DNA of 64,000 nt from NCBI GenBank assembly GCA_949316235.1, contig OX438753.1, positions 21,074,801-21,138,800 of the forward strand, written 5' to 3'. A model generated the notes under the pieces. The model was not told the DNA's origin. It searched no databases and saw only the letters and a list, made by a program, of their open reading frames with translations. The position numbers were made by a program, and so were the translations under genes. The stretch's first letter is position 1; each line of letters starts with the position of its first letter. Of the stretch, positions 10,865 through 21,670 are shown one piece after another. Source of the stretch: Oegoconia quadripuncta (Eukaryota > Arthropoda > Insecta > Lepidoptera > Autostichidae).

Positions 10865-11990
10865 TTACGAATAAATCTGAATTTGAATTTACACATAAAA
10901 AGAAAACATATATGTATACTAGATACACGATGTACAAAACGTTGGACTATGATAATAACAATAAGAAAAAGAGATAAAGAAGAATTTAAAATAACAATAA
11001 TTCAAATACAATAAGATAAATATACATTTAATAATAAATTTAACACTTACGTGCCACTTAATTATAAAATAAATGAGGATTATCTGTATATTTTAAAACA
11101 ATTAAGTATATACATTCAAATTATTATAATATATACATACACTAAATAAAAAGTCTATAATAAATAAATACATACCAAAAATGTAATATTTCTAAATACA
11201 TACAACCCAGGACTTTTAATTGAAAGCCAAGGTCAATTCGTGCTATCTCAGACGTTTTTTTTAAAAATGCCCGTCGGTTAAATGTGTTTGAACGTGTCGA
11301 CGGCAAGCCGGAAGAACGGCTGGCTGTCGCCATCAAACACTCGAGATTGATCGCTTCAATCGCGCTTTAACGCGCTTTAACGCGAACGCCACTATAGGTG
11401 TTCACTCGCCGTAAACATGTTATATTATAAACGACACTCTACACTCGCCGGTGAGTATAGATTCGCGTCTTTGTCACATCCTAGAGTCACCGCGATGTTA
11501 GTACTACTAGGGTCGTCTAGGCCTTTCACTGTTTTTGTCACTAAACATACATATGTATAGCACACTACAATTAGCTTTTTTCCAAATTCAAAATTGTGTG
11601 TCAGAGAGTGTCATGCGTCGTTTCTTCTCTCTGACTATACAAATTACGAAGCGATGGTAATCAAGTCTCTAAATTCCCCCATGCAACGCCCTAAGCCGAG
11701 GTTCGAGCCCTGCGTGGGCACCCTTAGGCGTCGGGTGCAATCACCTACTTTCGTCCTGTTGCATGCAGTCAGCGTGTGCTTCGCGCACCATGACTGCATG
11801 TAAGAGATTGGGCATAGCGCTAACGCGCTCGCCCCACCGCCCGGTTAAGCTGAAAAAGTCTTTAGGACTATCAGCGAGTTCGATAAGCGAGCAGTAGTCC
11901 GATAAAGATTAAATGCCACGTAAGTATTGATGACAACAAAATTTCTACACTAATGTAATTAATAATTTCTTTAATATTTCAAAGCTCTTA
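10865..11990. other. Mostly unassigned; contains an imperfect hairpin
   Basis: 10865-11580 is AT-rich, with an 11-bp direct repeat of CGCGCTTTAA near 11362. 11580-11900 is richer in GC and may be decayed LINE coding sequence upstream of the LINE-W C-terminus at 11991, but no clear domain is readable. A hairpin lies at 11762-11800. Confidence 0.4.
11762..11800. repeat. 39-bp hairpin
   Basis: CATGCAGTCA pairs with TGACTGCATG (10 bp), then a 2x2 internal loop, then GTGTGC with GCGCAC (one G-T pair) around a TTC loop. Confidence 0.8.
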
Positions 11991-12122
11991 GTCGATGTCA
12001 CTGGTGACCCGAGAGCTGGTTGTTTCCTCGCTCAACGCTTAAGTATCTGCATACAACGAGGAAACGCTGCCAGCGTTTTAGGTACCTTGCCTCGCGGCCC
12101 CAATTTTTTACATTTGTTCTAG
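11991..12122 (+). pseudogene. LINE-W C-terminus, copy 1
   Basis: Forty-three codons are open to a TAG, ending DPRAGCFLAQRLSICIQRGN then AASVLGTLPRGP. It is the extreme C-terminus of a LINE reverse-transcriptase polyprotein, aligned with the end of the copy at 13941-14303 (LSLCIQRGNSASVLGTMP). The 5' part is lost or decayed. An AT-rich 3' UTR-like stretch follows. Confidence 0.8.
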
Positions 12123-12232
12123 TTTATATTTAAATTCCATCTCTTTATTTGTTACTGTTTTTAAATTTTTTTTTTGTTAATAATCTGTTGAAATTAGGTA
12201 AAGTGATACTTTGACCCCATCTTATGTAGGTA

Positions 12233-12475
12233 CAGAGCTCATCCCGCAAGGGCGGTGCCGCCGTCAACCTCGCCCACACAGTAAAGTGCAGCAAATATGC
12301 GTTTTTAACCACTAATTACAAGTTTGTGGCACATGCCTTTGAAAGACTGAGCTCGTGGTCGTCCGACACCAAAAAAAAAGTCATAAAAGAGGTGTCGGAC
12401 TTGCTAATCCTAGCTTCACATGACCTCAGGGCGGGCGCCCTCTTTGCACAAAGATTCAGCCTTTGCACAAATTAA
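12233..12475 (+). pseudogene. LINE-W C-terminus, copy 2
   Basis: Open from about 12233 to the TAA at 12473-12475. It reads KCSKYAFLTTNYKFVAHAFE then RLSSWSSDTKKKVIKEVSDL and DLRAGALFAQRFSLC. It matches the LINE-W block order but ends earlier than copy 1, just before the IQRGN motif, so the C-terminus is truncated. A poly-A-like run follows the stop. Confidence 0.75.
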
Positions 12476-12611
12476 AAAAAAAAATTGTTATGCTTTTGAT
12501 GACAATTACATTGTAATATTATTTAATAATAATAACTTTATGTACATTGGAACTCGAACATAAGTGATTAGTTTTGTATTGTTGTATATTTTAATACAAT
12601 CAATAAAGTCG

Positions 12612-12791
12612 TCAAAAACCGAAAAACCTGGTAACATTTATTTTGTATTTAGCGGGCGCCATGTTTAATTTTTTACCACAAAATGTATCGTAAGACACAC
12701 TGGGAACCGGGACGAATTAGCCTTGCACATCAAAATCGGTAAAGCGGTTTAGACTGCAGAACGTAACACAGAAATTTACATAAATACGTAG
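12612..12791 (-). repeat. Family K repeat, first part (split by a MITE)
   Basis: GCGGGCGCCATGTTTAATTT and GGGACGAATTAGCC match the reverse of K. The element continues after the MITE at 13052-13090 (ATACATGAACCGAAAAACCC). Confidence 0.7.
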
Positions 12792-12793
12792 TA

Positions 12794-13049
12794 CAGTCTG
12801 AAACAGATAAACATATACAGCCCGGCATAATACAATCTAAATTTTCTCAAGAAATGATGAATATTTTTGATTAGTACCTTTGGTATATTGTTGTATTCAA
12901 TAATTGCTGCAAGTATTTAAAAAAAATATCCAAAAAACGTCGATGATTTCCTGAGGAAACTTTATTTGTATTATACAGACCTGTATAGCAAGAGCGTAGC
13001 TCTTAAATTAGAAGTAGAAGGCCTGTATAGGTTACTCTGTTTCAGACTG
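12794..13049. mobile_element. Tc1/mariner-type MITE with TA duplication
   Basis: The ends are CAGTCTGAAACAG and its exact reverse complement. About 28 bp pair with a few mismatches, and a second subterminal inverted block (TTTTCTCAAGAAATGATGAA against TTCCTGAGGAAA) lies inside. TA flanks both sides (12792-12793, 13050-13051). A 5' CAGT with a TA duplication is typical of Tc1/mariner. 256 bp, no coding capacity. Confidence 0.85.
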
Positions 13050-13051
13050 TA

Positions 13052-13090
13052 CATACATGAACCGAAAAACCCTTCTGCCTGATGCAGTAG
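13052..13090 (-). repeat. Family K repeat, second part
   Basis: It continues the K copy of 12612-12791 beyond the MITE. Compare CATACATACACTCGAAAAGC at 6259-6278. Confidence 0.6.
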
Positions 13091-13169
13091 GATAAAATTA
13101 ACTTAAGATAACAACAAATTGAAAATTTAGAATACGCCCGAGAAAACAACTGATTATTATCATCCAGAT

Positions 13170-13502
13170 TTAACCGCCTCCGTGGCTCAATGTAAACAAC
13201 ATTGGGTTTACAATTCGGAGGTCGCGGGTTCGATCCCCAGCGGGGTACATGTTTAAGTAAAGTTGGGTTGGTGGTAGGGCATTTTAAATGTCCGCCTGGC
13301 TAGCTACCACCATCTTATCTAAATCTGCCGCCAAACAGCAATGTTATTAGCATTGTTGTGTTCCAGTTGTCAAAGATAAGATAGCCAGTCCCCCAAATGT
13401 GTTGGGGTGTCCGGGTCAGTACGCTTCCACCTTCGACCTCATCTTCACTTAACATCAGGTGTGATAGAGGTCAAGTATCAACCCGTTTTGCATAAAAAAA
13501 AA
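13170..13502 (+). mobile_element. SINE-A, full length
   Basis: Head TTAACCGCCTCCGTGGCTCA, B box GGTTCGATCCCC, complete body, tail TTTTGCATAAAAAAAAA. A good reference copy. Confidence 0.95.
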
Positions 13503-13940
13503 GATAAACCAAACTGTGCTTCAAGCTAGGTTCGTAACTGCTTTATCGACCTCCATAAAACATTATCAACCTATCCTCAAGTAAAGTCTTTAAAGAGAAA
13601 ACACAGCACCCAAATACTGAGATACTAGGCATTACTGAGATACGTCCGGACAAAGACTGGACATATACACAACGCAGTCAAATACATAACAGCTGTAGTT
13701 TTTCGCTGGGAGTTAAAAATACAGAGGAAACTGTGCAGGGATACCGACGTATAGGTAGCCGCGGTCCCTCTAGGGGCTTCGACACGCAACTCGAGCTATT
13801 CGAGGCGCCCGGCGCAGCGTACCAGAGGAACGATTTTTCTAGTCGTACTGTGTCATACTCGTACATAAACTCCACAAAGAATTATTTCGTAATGCAGGCA
13901 GCAGGCAGTTGCAGCAGCAAGCACATCAAAATTTATTTAT

Positions 13941-14303
13941 TTGTTTTCAAAAAACAGTTCAAATTGTGAGGATACTTTGGCACCGTCCCATATACAAGGA
14001 ACTGCGCAAAGAGCTGGAACCGCGGCTGAACAAGCTCAAAATAATAAGCGCCGTAAATATGCGTCAATCTCTACAAACCATGATTTTGCGGCGCTTGCAG
14101 TGGAGACATTGGGCCCGTGGTCTTCTGACACGAAACAATTTGTAAAGGATTTATCCGTTAGACTGCCCCACGCCTCTGGAGATGTGAGAGCTGGTGCCTA
14201 CTTTGCTCAGCAGCTGAGCTTATGCATTCAGCGGGGCAATAGCGCTAGCGTACTAGGTACTATGCCTTACGGAAGCGAGTTGGACGGCGTATTTTTTCTA
14301 TAA
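13941..14303 (+). pseudogene. LINE-W C-terminus, copy 3 (longest)
   Basis: The frame ends at a TAA at 14301-14303. Recognisable LINE sequence starts near residue 30 with NNKRRKYASISTNHDFAALA, then VETLGPWSSDTKQFVKDLSV, SGDVRAGAYFAQQLSLCIQR and GNSASVLGTMPYGSELDGVF. This is the thumb and C-terminal tail of a non-LTR reverse transcriptase. The ATG near 13941 is probably chance, since the sequence before the KYAS block shows no family match. 5' truncated, with no catalytic YxDD. Confidence 0.8.
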
Positions 14304-14619
14304 GATATAGGTATTTTTAATTGTGTTTTATAAATTTGTTGTTTCATGTATATACTTAAAAACAGTTAATAAGTTACAATTAAGCAAATTTTGTTTTTTG
14401 AGGAGTTGATTTCTGAAAAGGCTAGACCTGTTTTACAGAATCAGAATTTTTGATATAATAGATGTAGATAGTGCGAGCGACGATTATCAGTGGCTTTCCA
14501 ATAACTTGACGAAAAACAGGAAATAATCTAAATAAATGAAAAAGCGCAGTCTCGAGGTGAACCTTCTGTTCACCCTAAAGTTACTTTGTAAAACACATTT
14601 GCGGTGAGAAAAATAATCA
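14304..14619. other. LINE-W 3' UTR and unassigned sequence
   Basis: AT-rich and follows the LINE-W stop directly. From about 14530 the reverse strand may be the 3' UTR of LINE-R. Confidence 0.4.
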
Positions 14620-15066
14620 TTTTTTTTTACATACATACATAATGTTACTGTTTCCCATAGGGCTAGGCAGAGACCATAGACTTCCACTTGCTACGATCCT
14701 GACACACCTCTTTTGCTTCCTACACTCTCATAAGGTTGTTCATACATGCTCGTCGGTTTAAGGTACTCTTGACTTAGCCTTTCTTTAAGACGTCCCCGAT
14801 TTGATTCGCCGTGGTCTTCCCCTATCAACACTACCATCCACATTCGCATCGTATATCTCATTCGTAAGTCTTCTTTCATTCATCCTCTCCACATGTCTAA
14901 ACCATCTCAGCATACCTTTTTCAATCTTTGTCACTACATCTTCATTCACACTGCTTAACTCCCTAATTACACTATTCCTGATTCTATCTTTCAAAGTCAC
15001 CCCATTCTTTTTTTTGATTAATCTAACAAGGTGACAAGGTACAAGTTCCGCGATGTCGCGTGACAT
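14620..15066 (-). pseudogene. LINE-R C-terminus and 3' end
   Basis: On the reverse strand about 90 residues read VTLKDRIRNSVIRELSSVNE then KGMLRWFRHVERMNERRLTN and DGSVDRGRPRRI. These are the C-terminal blocks of a common lepidopteran LINE. The frame breaks after RPRR; the downstream coding and 3' part (CTACGATCCTGACACACCTC in plus orientation) continues to about 14620. Shorter copies lie at 42000-42160, 42280-42600 and 62640-62780. Confidence 0.75.
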
Positions 15067-15537
15067 ATCGAGCGAAGTCTGGCAACCTCGCCCGATATGT
15101 CCGGAGACACATGTTGCTTGACAATCGTTGTCTAATGCTTATTCTATAATAAGCCGTTTCTAATAATGATACGTCATACATATATGTCATAATAAAAGAG
15201 AACCACTTAAATTACAACCCGTGCATAAAATATGCGTTACCTCCGGGAAATCTACTCTGCACTGGGATGTTAGTCGCCTCGTAAAACCATCCAGTAACGA
15301 AGGTCCTCAGAGAGTATACGCTGCGCTTTATTCTTGTCAAAAAGGGCGTTTCTGCATACTCTTATTTGTCACTGAGTAAAAATATCTTATAGTGAATTGC
15401 AGGTCAAAAAAAAATGAGGCCTATAGAGAAGACAGTTTTTTAATTCACATTTTATTTAGAGGTTTACATTGAGTACATGTCAACCCCATCGGACCTACTA
15501 CGGTAGTTTACACTCTCCTTAAAAATGTATATAAATA
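15067..15537. other. Unassigned sequence
   Basis: No shared repeat or coding frame recognised. Confidence 0.4.
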
Positions 15538-15757
15538 GACGATCGGTTGGTGTAATGGATAGTGACTCTGTCAGCGAAACCAACGGTTTCGGGTTCGAAT
15601 CCCGCGAGGGGTAAATGTTTGTGTGATGAATACGAACAATGGATGTTTATAAAAATATTTATGTATATTTATCCGTTACTTAGTATCCATAGCACAAGCT
15701 TTGCTTAGTTTGGGACTAGATGATTGGTGTAAGTGTCCGAAATATTCATTTGTCTAA
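15538..15757 (+). mobile_element. SINE-D
   Basis: Head GACGATCGGTTGGTGTAATGG, B box GGTTCGAATCCC, GAGGGGTAAATGTTTGTGTG, 3' part AGCACAAGCTTTGCTTAGTT. About 14 bp before ATGGATGTTTATA is missing compared with 39582-39804. Confidence 0.92.
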
Positions 15758-15956
15758 AATAGAATAACAAGTAGGATTCATCAAATTTATACAAAATTAA
15801 CAATGTTTCAAACAAATAAATACAGCTTTAGAGTCGAGCTCCCGAAAGTTAGTATTTGCCTAATTAACTACATTCAGGGGTCCCTTAGTTGATTAGGTCA
15901 CGTATTGAGAGGATCAAAACGGATCTCTGTGTAAATAGAAACTTTCTTTTATTGTT

Positions 15957-16153
15957 GTTTCTGAACGATAAAGTCGAAATTGACGGAAGCAATGGCCCCG
16001 GACAAAGGGATTTCAGTCGGAAATTTTATAGGATATCCTTTAAAGCTGCTTATTATTATGTATCTTTTATTTATACAAATAATAAAATTTATTCCCCCGA
16101 GTCATGGATGTTTATAAAAATATTTATGTATGTGTATCCATTATCTAGTATCC
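15957..16153 (+). repeat. Direct duplication, copy 1
   Basis: About 197 bp beginning GTTTCTGAACGATAAAGTCG repeats at 17096-17291 with few changes, including the same join to the SINE-D 3' part (ATAAAATTTATTCCCCCGAG). Confidence 0.9.
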
Positions 16154-16230
16154 ATAGCACAAGCTTTGCTTAGTTTGGGACTAGATGATTGGTGTAAGTG
16201 TCGGAAATATTTATTTATTATTATTATATA
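16086..16230 (+). mobile_element. SINE-D 3' half
   Basis: TTATTCCCCCGAGTCATGGA through TGATTGGTGTAAGTGTC and an ATTTATTTATT tail. The tRNA-like head is absent; it is replaced by the duplicated sequence 15957-16085. Confidence 0.88.
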
Positions 16231-16841
16231 GAGGTAGTCACTCATTGTTCAACAGACCTGCCCGCGGCATCAGAATTCGGCGCTGATAATATGTGTTAAC
16301 GCCTCTAAGTTGTTCTATTTTTATTTTCTACCCACTTTTACACATCGGCTGTATCTCTGAGCTGGCCGCTATTTTTAAAGCCAGTCTATGATTGACCGCC
16401 ATCGAGTATCGTCGATTATCGGACTCCTCGCGTTGCTGGTGGTCTTCGTCGGTTCCACCTACCAACTTACGCGCCGCTACTACTTTACATTCGCATATGT
16501 TAAGTCTGCTACAGTTGACTATCGAACGACCCGCTGTTTTCCGGTGAAGTGATAGTGGGGAACAAGCTGCCAGGCCTGGCTTCGAACCTTGGACCCTGTG
16601 AACGTGGACCCTGTGAACGAGACTCATCATCACAACAAGGTACCTAATCATAGTGTTTCAGTAGATGCAGCCAATTTCCCCATTATCTCACTTAAACCTT
16701 ATTTTCTCTTCTCTTATTCTCTCGAACCTATGGTGATACCCGCCCCGAATCGAACCTAGTCCAGTGTCAGCATTGTTATACCTATAATTTGCACATTGGC
16801 GCAAACAATATGCTAAGGCATAGTCTTGTTAATGTTAAATA
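16231..16841. other. Unassigned sequence
   Basis: A 107-codon reverse frame (16328-16651) lacks any recognised domain. Near 16590-16620 there is a 15-bp tandem (GGACCCTGTGAACG, twice). Confidence 0.4.
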
Positions 16842-16918
16842 TGAACTTCAAGCATTTCTTGCAATGTAAGATATATGATATCATTTGTTGAATGTCAATT
16901 TAAATCTACTGGAAATAA
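16842..16918 (-). repeat. Family Q (LINE 3' end) fragment
   Basis: AACTTCAAGCATTTCTTGCA and TGATATCATTTGTTGAATG match, reversed, the 3' end of family Q at 38855-39045. Confidence 0.7.
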
Positions 16919-17095
16919 TAATAATTTTTTGCTAAATATTGTTGTATCTTTATTTTTTATTTCTCTTAGATTAATGATATTCTCATGTAAGAGGGTACAA
17001 GTTCAATATATACTATAAACGGTTATTAGGGCCAATCATCACATGGGAGGCGATGTAGTGGCTACATGCCTTTAATAATAATAATGTACTTAGTA

Positions 17096-17291
17096 GTTTC
17101 TGAACGTTAAAGTCACAATTGACGGAAGCAATTGCCCCGGATAAAGGGATTTCAGTCGGAAATTTTATAGGATATCCTTTAAAGAAGCTATTATTATGTA
17201 TCTTTTATCTATACAAATAATAAAATTTATTTCCGCGAGACATGGATGTTTATATAAATATTTATGTATGTATACCATTATCTAGTATCCA
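17096..17291 (+). repeat. Direct duplication, copy 2
   Basis: Second copy of 15957-16153, about 1.14 kb downstream. It ends inside the SINE-D 3' region at TATCTAGTATCCA. 17292-17720 beyond it is unassigned. Confidence 0.9.
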
Positions 17292-17720
17292 GTATATTTT
17301 AATAAAGTAGGTAAAAAAAATATTTACTTCACATAGCTTCTAAACTAATTGAAGTAAATAATTTTTTCGCTTTTCATAATAAAACTTCCTTGCCAAGCTT
17401 CCGAACAGACGTTAAATAATGCGCTTAATTATATAAAAAAGAAAAATACATTCACTAGCAAGACATATCTTGCTAAACAATAACTTGAGTTTCTATATGA
17501 ATATCTAAAGGCTTTTGTATTATGTATTTATTGTGTGTAACATCTATATATTTTTTGGTCTTATAAAATAGTCCTATAATCAAACGATTATTGCTATAAA
17601 TTTTAATGTTTTGTCTTTTGTCAATTGTATTCCTATAACAGTGATGGCTTGTTAATGTATTGTTCTATATTTTAAGAATCGCTCTTTGTCTGCAATAAAA
17701 AACTTTAAATTCGTTTTCCC

Positions 17721-17835
17721 TTCCGAGGGTTTGCTGGAAGAAATCTCTTACAGAAACAAGCTCGCCTTTTGTGTATTGTAATTTCTGTCATATGTTTGTT
17801 CAATGTATGTTTGTACTGCAATAAAGTGTTAAAAA
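17721..17835 (+). mobile_element. LINE 3' UTR fragment
   Basis: GAGGGTTTGCTGGAAGAAAT, then CTCTTACAGAAACAAGCTCG and TTGTACTGCAATAAAGTG: the familiar 3' end of a lepidopteran LINE with its poly-A signal. No coding part. The family call is from memory. Confidence 0.6.
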
Positions 17836-17879
17836 AGTATTGTATGTATTATAGTAAAAAAGTAAGTAGTGTATTAATA

Positions 17880-18176
17880 GTTTTTTTTTATGCACAACGA
17901 GTTACCACTTGACCTCAACCATACCTGATGTTAAGTGAAGATGAGGCCGAAGGTGGAAGCGTACTGACCCGGAAACCCAAATATTTGGGGAACTGGCTAT
18001 CTAATCTCTGACAACCGGAACACAACAATGGTATTAACTTTGATGTTTGGCAGCCGATTTAGATCGTGGTCACCAACCAAACTGAGTACTAAACATGTAC
18101 CCCGCTGGGGATCGAACCCGCGACCTCCGATTCGTAAACCCTATGTTGTTTACATTGAGGTACGGAGGCGGTTAAA
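17880..18176 (-). mobile_element. SINE-A with internal deletion
   Basis: Reverse SINE-A from the T-run to CGGAGGCGGTTAAA. About 40 bp around the GTCCGCCTGGCTAGC region is missing. Confidence 0.92.
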
Positions 18177-18404
18177 ACCTAACAAAGTTTGTCACCTAAA
18201 CAAAGGAATTTTTTGACTACAAAACCTTTCTACGTCGTATTTTTCTCTAGCGCACGTTTCGTCGACATTACACTTCCTCATACAAACATTGGTTCAAATG
18301 GTGATATACGAAATGTTGTGTTAACGAGCAGTACTATGAAGAAATGAGTGTCGGAGACCAGTTCCGGATTCTGCTGTCGGGCTTTTAAGTTTTTAAGGTT
18401 TAAG

Positions 18405-18484
18405 GTGTAACAGTCCCACATAACCGTCTCGCCGAGGCACGCGGTACGCGTAATGCCTTTCCCCGCGTCAAAAAAATTTTAAAA
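18405..18484 (+). mobile_element. R1-like GC-rich LINE 3' end
   Basis: TCCCACATAACCGTCTCGCC, a GGTACGCGTAATGC-like block and TTTCCCCGCGTCAAAAAAAT match the block at 25530-25607. The A-run suggests a 3' terminus. The class is inferred from GC content and tail. Confidence 0.5.
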
Positions 18485-18954
18485 AGAGGTTATATTTACC
18501 TTAAGACATACTGGAACTTAAAAGCTCAAGAACTTAAGCTCGGTCCATTTCTCATTACAACAAAGAAAAGGCACCAATCTGCAGTGGCTTTGCCTAGAAT
18601 CCAGAAGTTTAAAGTGCAAGCAATTCTTCATACTTCCGAGGCAACAAACAAGAAAGAACTTTTTAATCAACTAATTATAAAAGGTACAGCCGTTAAGGCG
18701 AACTTAACAAACGTCATGAATAATATCACCGGCTGTTTATTGCTCGAATTTATCGCCCAACTTTCTGCCTCCTGAACTCTTAACTGAAGGCATAAACAAG
18801 AGATTATTTGCTGAAATAAAATTATTAATTTCCCTTTTCAGTTAGTCCAAATTTCAGGCTGTTTTCAAATTGTCAATGACTTATGTCGTCGATTCAGTTT
18901 AAAGTTGTTGGGCTGTAGTGGCGTATCCAGAATTTATTTAGGCGTGTAATTTTT
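18485..18954. other. Unassigned sequence
   Basis: A 63-codon frame (18584-18775) has no recognised domain. Confidence 0.4.
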
Positions 18955-19088
18955 GATACCCGACGAAAAATGGCAGGTGTTATATGTTTAGCGTTGTGTA
19001 TTATGTACAATCTTTGTCCGGTTGTATCTCAATGATGAATGGTCCGATTTAAGTGCGGTTATTAAAATCTAAACAGGTTTTCAGCCAT
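18955..19088 (+). repeat. K-related repeat, split by SINE-B
   Basis: It starts TACCCGACGAAAAATGGC and continues to TTTTCAGCCAT at 19088. It resumes at 19516 with TTCTCAGCCATATTTGATGA. Related starts occur at 31455 and 44088. Confidence 0.6.
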
Positions 19089-19515
19089 CGTCATCAGCCC
19101 GTAAACATCCCACTGCAGGGATATAGGCCTTCCCTCGTATATTGAGGAAGTATGGGCCAAAGTCCACCGCGCTGGCCTAATGCGGTACATTCTGTACTCA
19201 TCATCATCAGCTAGTTAATCCATCATCAAGCTAGTTATAAATAATCCATCATCATCAGCCTGTAACAATCCCACTGCAGGATATGGGCCTTCCCCCGTAT
19301 ATGAGGTTGCGCCGGCCCAATGCGGGTTGAGGACTTCACATGCCTTTGAATTTTTATTACTCAAAGCATGCAGGTTCCCTCACGATGTTTTCCTTCACCG
19401 TTTAAGACCAGTAATTAACTTAAATTTAAAAAGGCATTGGTACATGGCCTGCCTGGTAATCGAACCGGGATCTCCCAAATTGGGAGAACGCGTCTTAACC
19501 GCTGAGCCATCAACG
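19089..19515 (-). mobile_element. SINE-B with a duplicated 3' end
   Basis: Reverse orientation. 19249-19515 is a full SINE-B with B box and A box (the reverse of GCTGAGCCATCAACG at the end). 19089-19190 is a second copy of only its 3' part. A CATCATCA-rich spacer lies between them. TTTTCAGCCAT and TTCTCAGCCAT flank the whole, so it may have inserted as one unit. Confidence 0.8.
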
Positions 19516-19717
19516 TTCTCAGCCATATTTGATGAAAATCGATTAAACCGTTTCGAACATATTTAGCAAAATACAGTAATTTTATGTATGTCGATGATAT
19601 CTTAATATTTCGAGGGTTTGCTAAATTTTATTATATTTAATATTATATCCAGAGATATGTTTTATCAAACATAGAAGAGCTATCGCATTCGCCTTGTATT
19701 CGGAAGATATTTAGCTT

Positions 19718-20040
19718 TAAACAGCCGCCTCAGTCGCTCAATGTGAACAACATTGTGTTTCAAATCGGAGGTCTCGGTTTCGATTCCCAGCGATTAGTAC
19801 TCGGTTTGGTTGGTGGTAGGGCGTTTTAAATGTCCGCCTGGCTAGCTACAATCTTATCTAAGATTGCCGCCAAACAGCAATGCTAATAGTATTGTTGTGT
19901 ACCGGTTGTCAGAGATAAGTCCCGCAATTAAGATGAGGTTTCCGGGTCAGTACGCTTTTACCTTCGGCCTCATGTTCATTGTTAACATAGGTGTGATTGT
20001 GGTCAAGTGCAAATCCGTTGTGCTCGAAAACAAAAAAAAC
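19718..20040 (+). mobile_element. SINE-A, diverged
   Basis: GCCGCCTCAGTCGCTCAATG to TGTGCTCGAAAACAAAAAAAA. The B-box region reads GGTTTCGATTCCC, with several small deletions. A frame beginning at 19864 runs from this SINE into the following sequence and is not a gene on present evidence. Confidence 0.88.
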
Positions 20041-20990
20041 ATAGTTATGTATGATCTATTATTGAAGCTGGCCGCATTAAATGTTTTAGAAGAGTTTTTA
20101 TACGTCATATTAATGTTTTTGACGGGTTCCCACAAGAAGCCGCCAAAATCTTTTGTAAAGCATTCTGCCTCTTTACTGAAGAATGACTTGACCGTGACTA
20201 GACTCTGTATACGCCAAGTATACGACGAATTACTTGTTTTGACTGAGACTGACTTACAAACTGAAGAAATAAGAGAAATAAGACATGGCTGTTATGGGCT
20301 AGATCCCTTTGCCTTCTCCTAAAGGAGAGAATTAAACAAAAAAAAAAAAATCTATCTGTCGTCTCTCGTATATCTGTCTGTTCTGAAGATTTTGTTTGTT
20401 TCTCTTATTAAATTATTATTTATTTCCAAAACTCTTAGTTATTCTACTAATTATCGTTTACCCTCACTCAGTCCCCTTTACCCATTTAATTTTAACCTCA
20501 TACGAGGGTTTTTTGCTTTTCTCTGGCTACACTACCATTTTTAAAGGGGAGGAGGAAATAATTTTATTTTTCCTTCCTTAAATCCCTTTTTCTTCTTCTT
20601 AAATAAATTTGGGGCCCAAGGTAGCGTAGTCTTTTCTCGGGACACCCTTACTTTCAGTAGGCGACGTTCAGCTGTACCGCTGATGATCCTGGCTACAGGA
20701 GTTGCAGTGGGAGGGTGTGGAGGTGGGTCATGATGATTATCTTTTACTCTAATACTAAGTATCTGGACAAATAATCATTTGGTTTCGCGGGGGTCATTTA
20801 ATTTTCAATTTTTACATACAGACGAATCATCCTAAAAGTATCACATGGGCTAAAGTGTTACCTCCAAAAATTTTTACTTTTCTTATTTTCCTTACCTTTT
20901 TATTATTTTAATGAAGTGTTTACGGTTTATTTTCCTTTATAAAAAGAAAAAAAAAATTCCACATAGAAAAAAATCGAATAAAAATTGTCT
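20041..20990. other. Unassigned; open frame to 20322
   Basis: About 95 codons continue in frame from the SINE to a TAA at 20320-20322 (KHSASLLKNDLTVTRLCIRQ, then YGLDPFAFS). I do not recognise it; it could be a retroelement tail, since an A-run follows. The rest is AT-rich without features. Confidence 0.35.
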
Positions 20991-20994
20991 TAGC

Positions 20995-21072
20995 CGGATT
21001 CGAAAACTGTGTCTTTTCGAAAGACGTTACCTAAGCACTCGTGTCGCTTGCCACTAGACCACGATATCAATT
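20995..21072 (-). repeat. tRNA-like relic
   Basis: The reverse strand has GTGGTCTAGTGGCAAGCGAC (A-box-like) and GTTTTCGAATCCGG (B-box-like) about 45 bp apart. Acceptor pairing is not convincing. Probably a SINE head or pseudo-tRNA. 21073-21610 is simple AT and CA-rich sequence. Confidence 0.45.
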
Positions 21073-21614
21073 AGCAGAGCTGACGAAATTTTCTTACTCA
21101 TTTATATGTGACATATTATTATGGATTTAGTTTGAGTGTTGATATTGTATGAATACTTTCTTATAAATGGTGCTAGAGTGCTTCGGTCCATACGGTCCAT
21201 ATAATACTTTTAGGGAGATCCGTCTGTACATAAATTAATGTCATTGACCCAGTGAATAAATATCTAATATTATTTGATTTATTATACCGATAAAATTCTA
21301 TTAACTAGTTGAAGCGTTAGTGAAGCGGGCGTTCTGCATTGGCTTCAATTGTCAATCCCATGAGGCATGCTGCATAAAATCTCTCAGCAATACAATGCTG
21401 AAGGGCTCCAAGATCTTACACATCAGGAAATTACAGCTATGCACTTACATACGTATGTACATACACCACATATATACACACACATACGCATATTTATGTA
21501 CATAACACAGTCACAATACATAAGTTCAACACATTGTTTTTTTTTTTGTTTTTATCGGTAATTTTGTGTAATTTTTCTTCCTTTTTTTTTCTTCTTCAGT
21601 CAGTAGATGGTATT

Positions 21615-21670
21615 GTTTCGATCTCCAGCGGGGTACATATTTAAGCGCTCGGTCTGATTGGTGGAAGGGC
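21615..21670 (+). mobile_element. SINE-A, left part (interrupted)
   Basis: TTTCGATCTCCAGCGGGGTA to GGTGGAAGGGC. It continues at 22163 after the LINE-P insertion. Confidence 0.9.

Noticed and set aside
16328..16651. 107-codon reverse gene
   Set aside because: No domain, a local tandem inside, and no splice or neighbour evidence.
19864..20322. 152-codon gene
   Set aside because: The first third is SINE-A sequence and the rest has no recognised domain.
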